Positions 41,257 through 51,781 of a stretch of 64,000 nt of DNA are shown here, piece after piece; position 1 is the first letter of the stretch, and each line of letters begins with the position of its first letter. The notes below the pieces were generated by a model. That model had not been told where the DNA came from and did not search any database. It saw only the letters and a program-made list of their open reading frames with translations. The DNA is taken from contig NZ_JACCJZ010000016.1 in assembly GCF_013425765.1 (NCBI RefSeq), forward strand, positions 1 to 64,000, read 5' to 3'. The position numbers and the translations under genes are program-made. The stretch is from Luteimonas deserti. Its GTDB lineage: Bacteria; Pseudomonadota; Gammaproteobacteria; Xanthomonadales; Xanthomonadaceae.

Positions 41257-41694
41257 TCACGCCCGCAGCAGGAAAGTCACCGGGCCGTCGTTGACCAGGC
41301 TGACCTCCATATGGGCACCGAAGCGGCCGGTTTCCACCCCTGGATGACGCGCCCGGCAGACATCGGCCAGTCTCGCAAAGAGATGTTCAGCTTCTGCCGG
41401 TGCCGCTGCCGTGCTGAAGCCCGGCCGGTTGCCGGACCGGGTATCCGCGGCCAGGGTGAACTGGCTGACCAGGAGCAGCCCCCCGCCGGTCTCGACCAGC
41501 GAGCGGTTCATCCGGCCGGCCGCATCCGGAAACACACGATAGGACAGCAGGCGTGCCGCCATGCGTTCGACCTCGGATTCGCCGTCGGCCGGCTCGATGC
41601 CGACCAGCGCCAGCAGCCCGGCCCCGGTGCGCCCGACCACCTCACCCTCCACACGCACCTCGGCCCGGCTCACCCGCTGGATCAGGCTCAGCAT
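41257..41694 (-). CDS. dtd: D-aminoacyl-tRNA deacylase
   Basis: 145 residues; hydrolyses D-aminoacyl-tRNA. Both catalytic signatures are present: LVSQFTLAAD and, near the end, SLVNDGPVTFLL, with the Gly-cisPro-like motif. The start is 2 bases beyond the nadE stop, so it is in operon with it. Length is typical. Confidence 0.95.
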   Translation of the reverse strand: MLSLIQRVSRAEVRVEGEVVGRTGAGLLALVGIEPADGESEVERMAARLLSYRVFPDAAGRMNRSLVETGGGLLLVSQFTLAADTRSGNRPGFSTAAAPAEAEHLFARLADVCRARHPGVETGRFGAHMEVSLVNDGPVTFLLRA

Positions 41695-41696
41695 GC

Positions 41697-43334
41697 TCAG
41701 CCCAGATAACGGTTGCTGATCGGATAGCGCCGCTCACGGCCGAACGCGCGCCGGGAGATCTTCGGACCCGGGGCGGCCTGGTGCCGCTTCCATTCGCTGA
41801 CGCGCACCAGGCGCAACATGCGGTCCACCAGCACGGCATCGAAGCCGGCCGCGACGATCTCGTCGCGGGACTCCTCGAGGTCCACGAACCGGCGCAGGAT
41901 GGCGTCGAGCACGTCGTAGGGCGGAAGCGAGTCCTGGTCGAGCTGGTCCGCCCGCAGTTCGGCCGACGGCGGCCTGTCGATCACGGCCGGGGGGATGACC
42001 GGCGCGCCGCCCACCGTGTTGCGCCACTTGGCGAGCCCGAAGACCTCGGTCTTGTAGAGGTCCTTGATCGGTGCATAACCGCCGCACATGTCGCCGTAGA
42101 TCGTCGCGTATCCCACCGCGTATTCGCTCTTGTTGCCGGTGGTCAGCAGCAGGCCGCCGTGCTTGTTCGACAGCGCCATCATGATCGCGCCCCGGGTGCG
42201 CGACTGCAGGTTCTCCTCGGTGACGTCCACGTCCTTGCCCTCGAAGGCGTCGGACAGCGTGTCGAGAAATCCCTGGAACGGGGTTTCGATCGGGATGGTC
42301 AGCAGGCGCACGCCGAGCGCAGCGCACTGCTCGGCGGCGAGGTCGTTGCTGAGCCCGGCCGTGTAGCGGGAGGGCATGCGCACGGCGGTGACCTGGTCCG
42401 CGCCGAGGGCATCCACCGCCATCGCCAGCACGATGGAGGAATCGATGCCGCCCGACAGGCCGAGCCACGCCGTGGTGAAGCCGTTCTTGCCGCAGTAGTC
42501 GCGCAGCCCGCGGACGACCGCGCGCCAGGCCAGCGCGTCCATGCTCTCGTCGCCGTCGTCCACCCACACGACCGGAGCGAATCCCCGCCGCGCGGGTTCG
42601 TAGTCCACCACCAGCCACTGGTCGTCGAATGCGACCGCCGCCGGATGCACGGTGCCGTCGGCGTCCGCCACCACCGAGGCGCCGTCGAAGACCAGCGCGT
42701 CCTGTCCGCCGACGACATTCACGTAGGCCAGGGCCACGCCACTGTCGCGCGTGCGTTCGGCCAGCAGTGCATCGCGCTGGCGGTGCTTGCCACGCTCGTA
42801 CGGCGACGCGTTCGGTACCACCACCACCTCCGCGCCGGCCCGCGCGGTCTCGTCGAGAGGCTCGGGGAACCACAGGTCCTCGCAGATCACCAGGCCCACG
42901 CCGATGCTGTTGACCTCGAACACGCAGGGGCCGCCGTCGGGGTCCACATGGAAGTAGCGCCGCTCGTCGAAGACGTTGTAGTTCGGCAGTTCCCGCTTGC
43001 GGTAGGTGCGCTCCACCTTGCCGTCGCGCAGCACGCTCGCCGAGTTGTAGAGAATGCTGCCCGCCGATTCCGGCCAGCCGACCACCGCCACGATCCCGCG
43101 CACGTCCTTGGCGATCTGCATCAGCGCCGCTTCGCAGTCGATCAGAAAGGTCGGCCGCATCAGCAGGTCTTCCGGCGGATAGCCGCTGATCGCCAGCTCC
43201 GGGAACACGACCACGTGCGCGGCGAATTCATCGCGCGCCTCGGCGATCATCGCGGCGATGCGTTCTGCGTTGCGGCCCACGTCCCCGACCGGGAAATCGA
43301 ACTGGGCCAAGGCGATGCGCAGAGGGTCGGTCAT
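41697..43334 (-). CDS. nadE: Glutamine-dependent NAD+ synthetase
   Basis: 545 residues: N-terminal carbon-nitrogen hydrolase (glutaminase) domain with its Glu (VFPELAISGYPPEDLL), Lys (YRKRELPNYNVF) and Cys (LVICEDLWFPEP), then the C-terminal synthetase with P-loop LGLSGGIDSS. It converts nicotinate adenine dinucleotide to NAD+. ATG at 43334 is chosen as the family start. Followed by dtd, 2 bases away. Confidence 0.96.
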   Translation of the reverse strand: MTDPLRIALAQFDFPVGDVGRNAERIAAMIAEARDEFAAHVVVFPELAISGYPPEDLLMRPTFLIDCEAALMQIAKDVRGIVAVVGWPESAGSILYNSASVLRDGKVERTYRKRELPNYNVFDERRYFHVDPDGGPCVFEVNSIGVGLVICEDLWFPEPLDETARAGAEVVVVPNASPYERGKHRQRDALLAERTRDSGVALAYVNVVGGQDALVFDGASVVADADGTVHPAAVAFDDQWLVVDYEPARRGFAPVVWVDDGDESMDALAWRAVVRGLRDYCGKNGFTTAWLGLSGGIDSSIVLAMAVDALGADQVTAVRMPSRYTAGLSNDLAAEQCAALGVRLLTIPIETPFQGFLDTLSDAFEGKDVDVTEENLQSRTRGAIMMALSNKHGGLLLTTGNKSEYAVGYATIYGDMCGGYAPIKDLYKTEVFGLAKWRNTVGGAPVIPPAVIDRPPSAELRADQLDQDSLPPYDVLDAILRRFVDLEESRDEIVAAGFDAVLVDRMLRLVRVSEWKRHQAAPGPKISRRAFGRERRYPISNRYLG

Positions 43335-43440
43335 GTCGGGCGGCACGCGGGCGGGACGACCATCATAGCGGCGCCCCGGCAGGCCACCGCATGTCGGCGA
43401 CGGCGCGGCAGGCACGCGGGCGACGGCGGCCGCCCATGAA

Positions 43441-43464
43441 AAAGGCCGCCCGGAGGCGGCCTTT
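43441..43464 (-). terminator. Rho-independent terminator after sucD
   Basis: AAAGGCCGCC/GGCGGCCTTT stem with CGGA loop and a T run on the minus strand, 23 bases past the sucD stop. Core identical to the rpmE2 terminator. Confidence 0.9.
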
Positions 43465-43487
43465 CCGTACGCGCCGTGCGGCGCGAC

Positions 43488-44360
43488 TTACTTGACCAGC
43501 GCGGCGATCGCCTCACCCAGGTCACCCGGCGAACGGACGGTCTTCACGCCGGCCGCTTCCATCGCCTTGAACTTGCCTTCGGCCGTGCCCGAACCGCCCG
43601 AGGCGATCGCACCGGCATGGCCCATGCGCTTGCCCGGAGGGGCCGACGCACCAGCGATGAAGCCCACGACCGGCTTCTTGACGTGCGCCTTGATGTACTC
43701 GGCGCCCGCTTCCTCGGCGTCGCCGCCGATTTCGCCGACCATGATGATGCCCAGCGTCTGCGGGTCTTCGTTGAACAGCTTCAGGCAGTCGACGAAGTTC
43801 AGGCCGTTGATCGGGTCGCCGCCGATGCCGATGACGGTCGACTGGCCGAGGCCGGCCGCGGTGGTCTGCTTGACCGCCTCATAGGTCAGCGTGCCCGAGC
43901 GCGACACGATGCCGATCTTGCCCGGCATGTGGATGTGGCCCGGCATGATGCCGATCTTGCACTCGCCCGGCGTGATCACGCCCGGGCAGTTCGGACCGAC
44001 CAGGGTGACGTCCGGGTGCGACTTCAGCACGTTCTTGACGCGCAGCATGTCGAGCACCGGAATGCCCTCGGTGATGCAGACGATGACCTTGATGCCGGCC
44101 GCGGCCGCTTCGAGGATCGCGTCGGCCGCGAACGGCGGCGGCACGTAGATCACCGAGGCGTCGGCGCCGGTGGCCTCGACCGCTTCGCGCACGGTGTTGA
44201 ACACCGGCAGGTCGATGTGCGTGGTGCCGCCCTTGCCCGGCGTGACGCCGCCGACGACCTGGGTGCCGTATTCCACCATCTGGGTGGCGTGGAAGGTGCC
44301 CTGCTGGCCGGTGAAGCCCTGCACGATCACCTTGGTGTTCTTGTTGATGAGGACGCTCAT
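43488..44360 (-). CDS. sucD: Succinyl-CoA synthetase alpha subunit
   Basis: 290 residues; TCA-cycle enzyme with SucC. CoA-binding Rossmann region [28 protein letters not shown], and the phosphorylated active-site His in [13 protein letters not shown]. Downstream of sucC, ends at a strong terminator. Confidence 0.97.
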   Translation of the reverse strand: MSVLINKNTKVIVQGFTGQQGTFHATQMVEYGTQVVGGVTPGKGGTTHIDLPVFNTVREAVEATGADASVIYVPPPFAADAILEAAAAGIKVIVCITEGIPVLDMLRVKNVLKSHPDVTLVGPNCPGVITPGECKIGIMPGHIHMPGKIGIVSRSGTLTYEAVKQTTAAGLGQSTVIGIGGDPINGLNFVDCLKLFNEDPQTLGIIMVGEIGGDAEEAGAEYIKAHVKKPVVGFIAGASAPPGKRMGHAGAIASGGSGTAEGKFKAMEAAGVKTVRSPGDLGEAIAALVK

Positions 44361-44448
44361 TGGAAATCCTGTGGTGTCGTAGAAGCGCGCGCGGCATCGC
44401 GAAGACCGCGACCGCGCGCAAGCGCGTGTCTACAGATGATGTGTGGGC

Positions 44449-45609
44449 TTACGCGGCGGCCGCGACGGCCTTCTTGGCGCCGTCGTTGATGTCGTCGGCC
44501 GCGGTGATGGCCAGGCCCGACTCGGCCAGCAGCTTCTTGCCCGCTTCGACGTTCGTGCCTTCCAGGCGCACGATCACCGGCACCTTGACGTCCACTTCCT
44601 TGACCGCGGCGATGATGCCTTCGGCGATCATGTCGCAGCGGACGATGCCGCCGAAGATGTTGACGAAGATCGCCTTGACCTTGTCCGAGGACAGGATGAG
44701 CTTGAACGCCTCGGTCACGCGCTCCTTGGTCGCGCCACCGCCCACGTCGAGGAAGTTCGCCGGCGAGCCGCCGTTGAGCGCGATCACGTCCATCGTCGCC
44801 ATGGCCAGGCCCGCGCCGTTGACCATGCAGCCGATGTTGCCGTCCATGGTCACGTAGTTCAGGTCGTACTCGCTGGCGCGCACTTCGGCCTCGTCTTCCT
44901 GCGAGGTGTCGCGCATCGCGGCCAGATCCTTGTGGCGGAAGGTCGCGTTGTCGTCGTTGTTGACCTTGCCGTCGAGGGCGTACAGATCGCCGTTGTCGAG
45001 GATGGCCAGCGGGTTGAGTTCGACCAGCGCCAGGTCCTTCTCGTTGAACAGGGTGTAGAGGCCACCCATGATCTTGGCGAGCTGGTTGGCCTGCTTGGCG
45101 GTCAGACCGATCTTGAAGCCGATGTCACGGCCCTGGTAGGGCTGGAAGCCTTCGACGAAGCCGACGTTGAGCGTCTCGATCTTCTCCGGCGTCTCGGCGG
45201 CCACCTGCTCGATGTCCACGCCGCCCTCGCTGGAGACGATATAGGTGATCGACTGGGTGCCGCGGTCGACCAGCACCGACAGGTACAGTTCCTTGTCGAT
45301 CTCGCCGGCTTCGGTGACCAGCACCAGATTCACCGGCAGGGCGACGCCCGCCGACTGGTAGGTCGCCATCTTCGTGCCGAGCATGGCGGCCGCGGCCGTC
45401 TTCACGTCGTCGGTGGTCTTGCAGAACTTCACGCCGCCGGCCTTGCCGCGGCCGCCCGCATGGATCTGGGCCTTGACCATCCAGGGGCCATCGCCGAGCG
45501 CCTTGGCGGCCTCGACTGCTTCGTCGGCGGTGGACGCGACGCGCCCGGCCGGCACGGGGATGCCGTAATCGGCAAACAACTGCTTCGCCTGGTATTCGTG
45601 GAAGTTCAT
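44449..45609 (-). CDS. sucC: Succinyl-CoA synthetase beta subunit
   Basis: 386 residues with an ATP-grasp domain: [20 protein letters not shown] start, [26 protein letters not shown], and [16 protein letters not shown] near the C-terminus. Forms a complex with SucD and makes ATP or GTP from succinyl-CoA. Divergent from pilS across about 160 bases. Confidence 0.97.
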   Translation of the reverse strand: MNFHEYQAKQLFADYGIPVPAGRVASTADEAVEAAKALGDGPWMVKAQIHAGGRGKAGGVKFCKTTDDVKTAAAAMLGTKMATYQSAGVALPVNLVLVTEAGEIDKELYLSVLVDRGTQSITYIVSSEGGVDIEQVAAETPEKIETLNVGFVEGFQPYQGRDIGFKIGLTAKQANQLAKIMGGLYTLFNEKDLALVELNPLAILDNGDLYALDGKVNNDDNATFRHKDLAAMRDTSQEDEAEVRASEYDLNYVTMDGNIGCMVNGAGLAMATMDVIALNGGSPANFLDVGGGATKERVTEAFKLILSSDKVKAIFVNIFGGIVRCDMIAEGIIAAVKEVDVKVPVIVRLEGTNVEAGKKLLAESGLAITAADDINDGAKKAVAAAA

Positions 45610-45734
45610 GTGGGGTCCATCGGTGAGGAGTAGTGCCGGCCGCATGCGGGCGCGCGAAGCGCCGGAGGCCGACCGGGCCCGCCATTCTCGCGCATGCGGC
45701 GCCCCCGGGCAAAACCGCCGGTCCGGCGCCGGCC

Positions 45735-45740
45735 TATACT
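45735..45740 (+). promoter_or_regulatory. Candidate -10 box for pilS
   Basis: TATACT lies 28 bases before the pilS GTG, giving a short leader. No clear -35. Confidence 0.45.
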
Positions 45741-45768
45741 GGGCACCGTCCGCACCGCTGGAGCGTCT

Positions 45769-47391
45769 GTGCGCCTGCTCGCCGTTCCCACGATGTCGCC
45801 GTGGCTGATGCAGCGCGAGCTGTCGCTGTTCTCGCTCTACCGCCTGCTCGAGGCCGCCCTGCTCGCCCTGCTGGTGTTCAGTCCCTGGGGCGCCCTGCTG
45901 GGCGAGGTGGTGGATGCCCCGCTGGCGATCTCGGTGGCTGCGGGGTATTTGGTGGCGTCGGTGGGCCTGCTGTTCCATGCCCGCCGGCCACGGATCGACC
46001 ACCCCGCGCATGCCCTGGTCGGGGTGGGCGTGGACATCGCCGTCGCCGCCCTGGTGACCCATGCGATCCCGGAGGTCGCGCCGGGCGTGGCGATGCTGCT
46101 GCTGTTCAACATCGGCGCCGCATCGCTGTTCGTCCCGCTGCGCATCAGCTTGCTGATCGCCGCCGCCGCCGCGCTGTCGCTGCTGGTCGAACGCATCGCG
46201 AGCGTCCTCGGGAACGGCTTCGACCGGCCGCTGGCGGAAACGCTGATGTTCGCCCTGGGCTTCTTCGCGGCCGCATCGCTGACCCACCAGCTCGCCCGCC
46301 AGGCGCGCGAGAGCCAGGCGCTGGCGGACCGCCGCGGCGCCGAAGCCGCGAATCTGGCCGAGATCAACGACCTGATCATCCGGCGCATGCAGACCGGCGT
46401 GCTGCTGGTCGATGGCACCGGAGAGGTCCGCCTGGCCAACGAGGCGGCCATGTTGCTGCTGGGCGATGGCGATCCGCCTGCCGACGACCGGCTGCACGGG
46501 CGCACGCTGTCCCAGCTCGCGCCGCCGCTGGCCATGCGCCTGGCCGAATGGCTGCGCACCGGGCGCAGCGACGATGCGCCGCTCACCCTGCGCGAACACG
46601 CCGACGTCATGCCGCGCTTCGTGCGCCTTCTGGCCAACTCGGACTCGCGCGACAACACCCTGGTGTTCCTCGACGACACCTCGCTGGTCTCGCGTCGCGC
46701 GGAGTCGCTGACGCTGGCCACCATGGGCCGGTTCTCCGCCGGGCTCGCCCACGAGATCCGCAATCCGCTGGCGGCCATCAGCTACGCCACCCAGCTGCTC
46801 GAGGAGTCGGACGAGATCCACGATGCGGATCGCCGCCTGCTGCAGATCATCCACCAGCAGTGCGTGCGTACCAATGGGATCGTCGAGAGCGTCCTGGGTC
46901 TGGCGCGCCGCGAGCGCGCGCGGCCGGAGCATGTCGAGCTGGGCGGCGCGGCCCGCGCCTTCCTCCAGGACTACCGGATGATCGTCACGGACGAGAATGC
47001 GGAACTCCAGGTGAGCTGCGAGCATGCCGCGCTGGGCGCCATCTTCGATCCGCGTCACCTGCACCAGGTGCTGACCGCCCTGGTCAACAACGCGGTGCGC
47101 TACGGGCGCATGCCGGGCGAGCCGGCGCGGATCACGCTCCGCATCGACCAGCAGGGCGACCATCCCGCGCTGAGCGTGCTGGACCGGGGCCCGGGCATTC
47201 CGGAGGCCGTCGCCGCGCAGCTGTTCCGGCCGTTCTTCACCACCTCCGAAAGCGGCACCGGCCTCGGCCTCTACATCGCCCACGAGCTGTGCCGGGCCAA
47301 CGAGGCCCAGCTGGCCTACGTCGCCGTGCCCGGCGGCGGGGCCTGTTTCCGGGTGACGATGGCGGCGCGTCAATCGCTGTTGCGCGACTGA
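45769..47391 (+). CDS. pilS: Sensor histidine kinase PilS
   Basis: About 540 residues with six membrane segments between residues 25 and 175, a PAS-like cytoplasmic domain (about 200-305) and a HisKA/HATPase kinase ([16 protein letters not shown] with His328; [29 protein letters not shown]). It monitors pilin in the membrane and controls PilR. GTG at 45769 is chosen because GGAG lies 5 bases upstream; ATG at 45793 is an alternative. Confidence 0.95.
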   Translation: MRLLAVPTMSPWLMQRELSLFSLYRLLEAALLALLVFSPWGALLGEVVDAPLAISVAAGYLVASVGLLFHARRPRIDHPAHALVGVGVDIAVAALVTHAIPEVAPGVAMLLLFNIGAASLFVPLRISLLIAAAAALSLLVERIASVLGNGFDRPLAETLMFALGFFAAASLTHQLARQARESQALADRRGAEAANLAEINDLIIRRMQTGVLLVDGTGEVRLANEAAMLLLGDGDPPADDRLHGRTLSQLAPPLAMRLAEWLRTGRSDDAPLTLREHADVMPRFVRLLANSDSRDNTLVFLDDTSLVSRRAESLTLATMGRFSAGLAHEIRNPLAAISYATQLLEESDEIHDADRRLLQIIHQQCVRTNGIVESVLGLARRERARPEHVELGGAARAFLQDYRMIVTDENAELQVSCEHAALGAIFDPRHLHQVLTALVNNAVRYGRMPGEPARITLRIDQQGDHPALSVLDRGPGIPEAVAAQLFRPFFTTSESGTGLGLYIAHELCRANEAQLAYVAVPGGGACFRVTMAARQSLLRD

Positions 47392-48246
47392 CCCCGCAGC
47401 CGCCGCCTGCCTGGCCCTTGCCCGAGCGGTCTCGGGCAGCGGGACACCCTCGCCCGGCCTTCCGCTTCCCGCGCTGCGCCTCCCGACGTCTTGGCGTGCG
47501 GTCACCGTGCCTGGGCGCGGGCGTGCCCTGCTATCGCGCCTCCACCGTGCCGGGGAAAGTCACCTTGCAGCGGACCGGCGTCCGCTGCCGGGCGACGGCG
47601 GACGAGGCCCGGAACCGGCACCGCGTTGCGCCACGCCGGAGGGGCACAGCCGCCCCAGAGCCTCCGGAAACGAACACGGTGCGGTCTGCGCGGGAGACAC
47701 GAAGCCGGTCTGTCATGCCTCGTCACGATGAGGCGCCGTGCCGGCGTTGCGGCTGCACCGCGGGTCGTCATTTCACGCCCACCCCTGCGCCGCATGACGG
47801 GCGCCCCCACCTCGATGCCGCCGCCCGGCCCACGCCAGGCCCGGGGCCCTGATGCTCGATGTGCAGGTGCCACAACCGCGACGGCCTCACCGATGGGCCG
47901 ACCGATGCCACGCGAACGGAGATACGGGCCTCCCGGGACGGCGGCGGTCGTACAATGGGCCGGAGCCGCCGGTGGCGCGCCTGCCGCATGCACATGTCTC
48001 CAGCGCCGCGTCGTGCTCGTGCTCATGAGCGCACTTTGCCGACCGTCATACTCACTCGCGGCTCGCCCCTGCGAGACACACGCTGCCTTTGCAGCCCTGC
48101 CGTCGGACCGGTGGGCTCGACCCCGTCCTGCGGCGTGAATAGCCGGGCGCCGCGGTGTGGCGCCGTTTTCCGGGGACCCCCGCCTCGTCAGCCGGGTCAA
48201 AAGCTGTCACCATGCGTCACATCCAAACCGCTGTTTGACCGCCTCG
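47392..48246. other. Unusually long gap between pilS and pilR
   Basis: About 855 bases with no credible gene on either strand; frames are long only because GC is high. A hairpin (GCCCGAG/CTCGGGC, 47420-47437) without a T run follows pilS, and a TACAAT -10-like box lies at 47951-47956. pilS and pilR are usually adjacent. Confidence 0.5.
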
Positions 48247-49662
48247 ATGAGTGAAACCCGCAGCGCCCTGATCGTCGACGACGAACACGACATCCGTGAA
48301 CTGCTGGTCCTCACCCTCGGGCGAATGGGGCTGCGCACCGATACCGCGCCCAACCTCGCCGCCGCGCGCGAGATGCTCGGCACGGCCACCTACGATCTCT
48401 GCCTCACCGACATGCGCCTGCCCGACGGCTCCGGCCTCGAGCTCGTGGGCGAGATCAGCACCCGCTTTCCCGGCATGCCGGTCGCGGTGATCACCGCCTA
48501 CGGCAACGTCGAGGCGGCGGTCGAGGCGCTGAAGGCCGGCGCATTCGACTTCGTCAACAAGCCGGTCGACATCCATGTGCTGCGCGGCCTGGTGCGCCAG
48601 GCCCTGGAGCTGGGCGAGCGCGCACGTCGCACCAGCGAAGAACACAGCAGCCGCCTGCTCGGCGCGTCGGATGCCATGGTCACGCTGCGCAACACCATCG
48701 CCAAGGTCGCCCGCAGCCAGGCGCCGGTGTTCATCAACGGCGAATCGGGCACCGGCAAGGAACTGGTGGCGCGCACCATCCACGCCCAGGGCGCACGCGC
48801 CGCGGGCCCGTTCGTTCCGGTGAACTGCGGCGCCATTCCCACCGAACTGATGGAGAGCGAGTTCTTCGGCCACAAGAAGGGCAGCTTCACCGGCGCGCAC
48901 AGCGACAAGCCCGGCCTCTTCCAGGCCGCCGACGGCGGGACGCTGTTCCTCGACGAAGTGGCCGAACTGCCGCTGCCGATGCAGGTCAAGCTGTTGCGTG
49001 CGATCCAGGAGAAATCCATTCGGCCCGTCGGCGCCCCCGGCGAGGTGCAGGTGGACGTGCGCATCCTCTCGGCCACCCACAAGGACCTCGGCGTGCTGGT
49101 CAGCGAAGGCCGCTTCCGCCACGACCTGTACTACCGAATCAACGTGATCGGCCTGAACGTGCCGCCCCTGCGCGAGCGCGCCGGCGACCTGCCGCTGCTG
49201 TCCAACGCCATCCTCCAGCGTCTGGCACAGGCCATGCACCGTGCACCGCCGATGCTCGACGACCACGCCGTCGCCGCGCTCGAGGCCTATCCGTTCCCCG
49301 GCAATGTTCGCGAACTGGAGAACGTGCTGGAACGCGCGCTGGCCATGGCCGACGGCGACAGCATCACCGCCGACGACCTGCACCTGCCCGCCGCCCCCGG
49401 CGCACCGCGCACCATGTCTCCGGTCATCACCGGCACGCACCCCGCCCTGCCCGCCGGCACGCCCCCGCCGCGCGACCCGCGCACCGTCAGCCCGTTCGAG
49501 ACGGCGGGCACTGCCCTGCCTTCCTTCATCGAGGACATCGAGCGCGCCGCGATCCAGCAGTCCCTGCAGGAAAACCGCTACAACAAGACCAAGACCGCGG
49601 CCGCGCTGGGCATCACCTTCCGGGCGCTTCGGTACAAGCTGAAGAAGCTCGGGATCGATTGA
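48247..49662 (+). CDS. pilR: Sigma-54-dependent response regulator PilR
   Basis: 471 residues: receiver domain with phospho-acceptor Asp55 (LTDMRLPDG) and Lys105, AAA+ domain with Walker A GESGTGKE (165-172) and the sigma-54 contact loop GSFTGA (212-217), Walker B LFLDEVAELP, and C-terminal helix-turn-helix ending TAAALGITFRALRYKLKKLG. Activates pilA transcription from sigma-54 promoters. Full-length and intact. Confidence 0.96.
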   Translation: MSETRSALIVDDEHDIRELLVLTLGRMGLRTDTAPNLAAAREMLGTATYDLCLTDMRLPDGSGLELVGEISTRFPGMPVAVITAYGNVEAAVEALKAGAFDFVNKPVDIHVLRGLVRQALELGERARRTSEEHSSRLLGASDAMVTLRNTIAKVARSQAPVFINGESGTGKELVARTIHAQGARAAGPFVPVNCGAIPTELMESEFFGHKKGSFTGAHSDKPGLFQAADGGTLFLDEVAELPLPMQVKLLRAIQEKSIRPVGAPGEVQVDVRILSATHKDLGVLVSEGRFRHDLYYRINVIGLNVPPLRERAGDLPLLSNAILQRLAQAMHRAPPMLDDHAVAALEAYPFPGNVRELENVLERALAMADGDSITADDLHLPAAPGAPRTMSPVITGTHPALPAGTPPPRDPRTVSPFETAGTALPSFIEDIERAAIQQSLQENRYNKTKTAAALGITFRALRYKLKKLGID

Positions 49663-49741
49663 GCATGCGCGCTGGCTGCAACGTTTGACAGCGCATCCCC
49701 AGACCGCGACCCTCGCTCCGCCGTTCGGCGAGGGGTTCAAC

Positions 49742-51598
49742 ATGCACACACCGTTTGTCCAGCGCCGTACTCTGGGGATTGCTCTCGCCTTCGTTCTGGT
49801 GCTGCGCCTGATCCATATGCGCTATGCACTGGCTGGTCCACTGACCTGGCAGATGGGTGCAGACGAGGATTTCTATTGGCGCTTCGCGCAGGACGTCGCC
49901 CAAGGCAGCGGCGGGCTGACCGCGGAATTCGCGTTCATGGACCCGCTGTACGGCTATCTGCTCGGCGCCAGCCTGAAGCTGGGTATGGGAGCCTTCCCTC
50001 TCTATCTGTTGCAGATCGGCGTTGACTGCCTCTCCGCCTTCGGGCTCTACCGTCTAGGGTGCCTGCTCGGGCGCCCGCGTGCCGGGCTGCTCGCACTGGT
50101 GGTTTACGGCCTGACGGGCACCGCGATCGCCTACAGCATGGCGCTGCTCAAGGCGACATGGGTCGCGGCATTCGTCATCTGGTGGATGTATGGCGCACTG
50201 CGCCTGACGGCCGGGCAACGCGGACGCAGCGCGATCATGTTCGGCGTGTTCTGCGGGCTGGGCATCGCCCTGCGGGCCAATCTCCTGCTGATGGTTCCGC
50301 TGGCCGTGTTTTGCATCGGATGGCTGCGATGGCGCGATGGCGCGCGCGCGCCCGAGCTGGCGCGTTTGGGCGGGGGCATCCTTGCGGGCGTCCTGATCCC
50401 CGTTCTGCTGCTGGTCGCTCGGAACGTCACGATTTCCGACAAATGGTCGCCCATGCCCAACAACGGCGGCATCGTGCTTCACCAGATCTACAACGCCGGG
50501 AATCCAGAAGGCCGGGCCGGCGTGCCGGAATTCGTCGGGAGGTACACCGCGCCCAGCGAGATCTGGGACGGCTACCGCAGGGAAGCCGAGCGGCGCCTCG
50601 AACGCCCGCTCGCACCCCAGGCGGTCGACGCCTATTGGAGGGCCGAGGCCATGGCGTACCTGCGGGCGCACCCGGGTCGATCGATCGGCAATGGCATTCG
50701 CAAGCTGCGGGAGGCCAGCGCCTATCCGGAAGTACCGAACACGCGGAACTACGTCGACGAGCGCATCGTCTCGCCCCTGCTCGCCGTCCTGCCACTGCCG
50801 TTCGGCTGGTTGTTCGCCCTGGGCATTCCGGGCCTCGCCCTGCTGGCGGTCCGCGATCGCCGCAGCCTCATCGTGCTGGCACCATTGGCCATGGGCGCAC
50901 TGACCCTGGCAGTGTTCTTTGCGGAAGACCGGTTCCGCTTCAATGTGATCGGGCCATTCGTCCTCGGTACCGGCATCTGGCTCGATGCGGCCTGGCGGCT
51001 TGCGTCGGCCCGGCGATGGTCCGTCTTTGCCGCAGCCTGCGGCCTGCCTCTAGTGCTGGGTGCATGGACCCTCGTCCAGGCACGGCTGCTCATTCCTCCC
51101 TTTCCCAGCGATACCCAGCGATTGATGTGGGGCTACATCAAATCCGGTCAGGAGGCCAAGGCGCGCGCCCTGCTCGACCAGATGGCCGCTACCCACCCCG
51201 AAGCAGCCGGAATCGACGAAGTGCAGGGCTACCTTGCAGTTCGCGATACGCGCTGGACCGACGCCGCCGCCCATCTGGAGCGCGCGATCGGGCAACGGCC
51301 GGACCGGCACGAGGCCTGGCACAATTTCAGCCTGGCGCTGGAGGCTACGGGGCGTGTGGAAGACGCGCTGGTGGCCGAACTGCGAGCAGTCGACCTGCGC
51401 CCTGGCCAGGCCGACTACCTGATTCGTGCAGGTGATCTGCTGAAGGCGCTGGGGCGCGAACAGGACGCCCGCGAGTTGTGGACATGCGCGACGCGCGTCG
51501 CACATTCGACAGCGCAGCAGGCAGGACTCCACCAGCGTTTGGCAGCTCCCGGTGAAGCACCGACTGACGCCGTTGGTCACAGCCCATGCCCGGAGTGA
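49742..51598 (+). CDS. GT-C-type membrane glycosyltransferase with C-terminal TPR region
   Basis: 618 residues. About ten membrane helices, with an acidic GT-C-like loop after the first (GADEDFYWRF, Asp41 and Asp43). Membrane segments continue to about residue 440; the last 150 residues are soluble and TPR-like (GYIKSGQEAKARALLDQM; AAAHLERAIGQRPDRHEAWHN). GAGGGG 7 bases before the ATG supports the start. Located directly between pilR and pilA, so a role in glycosylating pilin, or another exported substrate, with a lipid-linked sugar is likely but not proven. No closer family name is certain. Confidence 0.72.
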   Translation: MHTPFVQRRTLGIALAFVLVLRLIHMRYALAGPLTWQMGADEDFYWRFAQDVAQGSGGLTAEFAFMDPLYGYLLGASLKLGMGAFPLYLLQIGVDCLSAFGLYRLGCLLGRPRAGLLALVVYGLTGTAIAYSMALLKATWVAAFVIWWMYGALRLTAGQRGRSAIMFGVFCGLGIALRANLLLMVPLAVFCIGWLRWRDGARAPELARLGGGILAGVLIPVLLLVARNVTISDKWSPMPNNGGIVLHQIYNAGNPEGRAGVPEFVGRYTAPSEIWDGYRREAERRLERPLAPQAVDAYWRAEAMAYLRAHPGRSIGNGIRKLREASAYPEVPNTRNYVDERIVSPLLAVLPLPFGWLFALGIPGLALLAVRDRRSLIVLAPLAMGALTLAVFFAEDRFRFNVIGPFVLGTGIWLDAAWRLASARRWSVFAAACGLPLVLGAWTLVQARLLIPPFPSDTQRLMWGYIKSGQEAKARALLDQMAATHPEAAGIDEVQGYLAVRDTRWTDAAAHLERAIGQRPDRHEAWHNFSLALEATGRVEDALVAELRAVDLRPGQADYLIRAGDLLKALGREQDARELWTCATRVAHSTAQQAGLHQRLAAPGEAPTDAVGHSPCPE

Positions 51599-51673
51599 CG
51601 TTATGCGTCACCACCTTCGCCAATCCGAAGACCAAAATGGGACCTGAAGCAGATTTACCGAGTCAAAACAGTT

Positions 51674-51688
51674 GGCATGCAACATGCT
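51674..51688 (+). promoter_or_regulatory. Sigma-54 promoter of pilA
   Basis: TGGCATGCAACATGCT (51673-51688) matches the -24/-12 consensus TGGCAYR-N4-TTGCW closely, with GG and GC 12 bases apart. It lies about 95-110 bases before the pilA start. PilR, encoded upstream, is the expected activator. A second near-match (TGGCACG at 51698) has wrong spacing. Confidence 0.75.
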
Positions 51689-51781
51689 GCTACCAGATGG
51701 CACGTGCATGCGCACGGCTGCCCAAGGATCGGCAACCAGCCGGCCACAGGCACGTGACACTCCACTCCTAGGGGATACATC

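Noticed and set aside
45610..47505. Long 5' extension of sucC covering the pilS gene on the opposite strand
   Set aside because: sucC begins at its conserved [10 protein letters not shown]. The extension is antisense to pilS.
47491..48200. Two frames of about 215 and 232 codons in the pilS-pilR gap
   Set aside because: Low-complexity Arg/Ala/Pro sequence, no ribosome site, no family resemblance.
51698..51712. Second sigma-54 promoter for pilA
   Set aside because: Good -24 element but the -12 GC is one base too close; weaker than the one at 51673.
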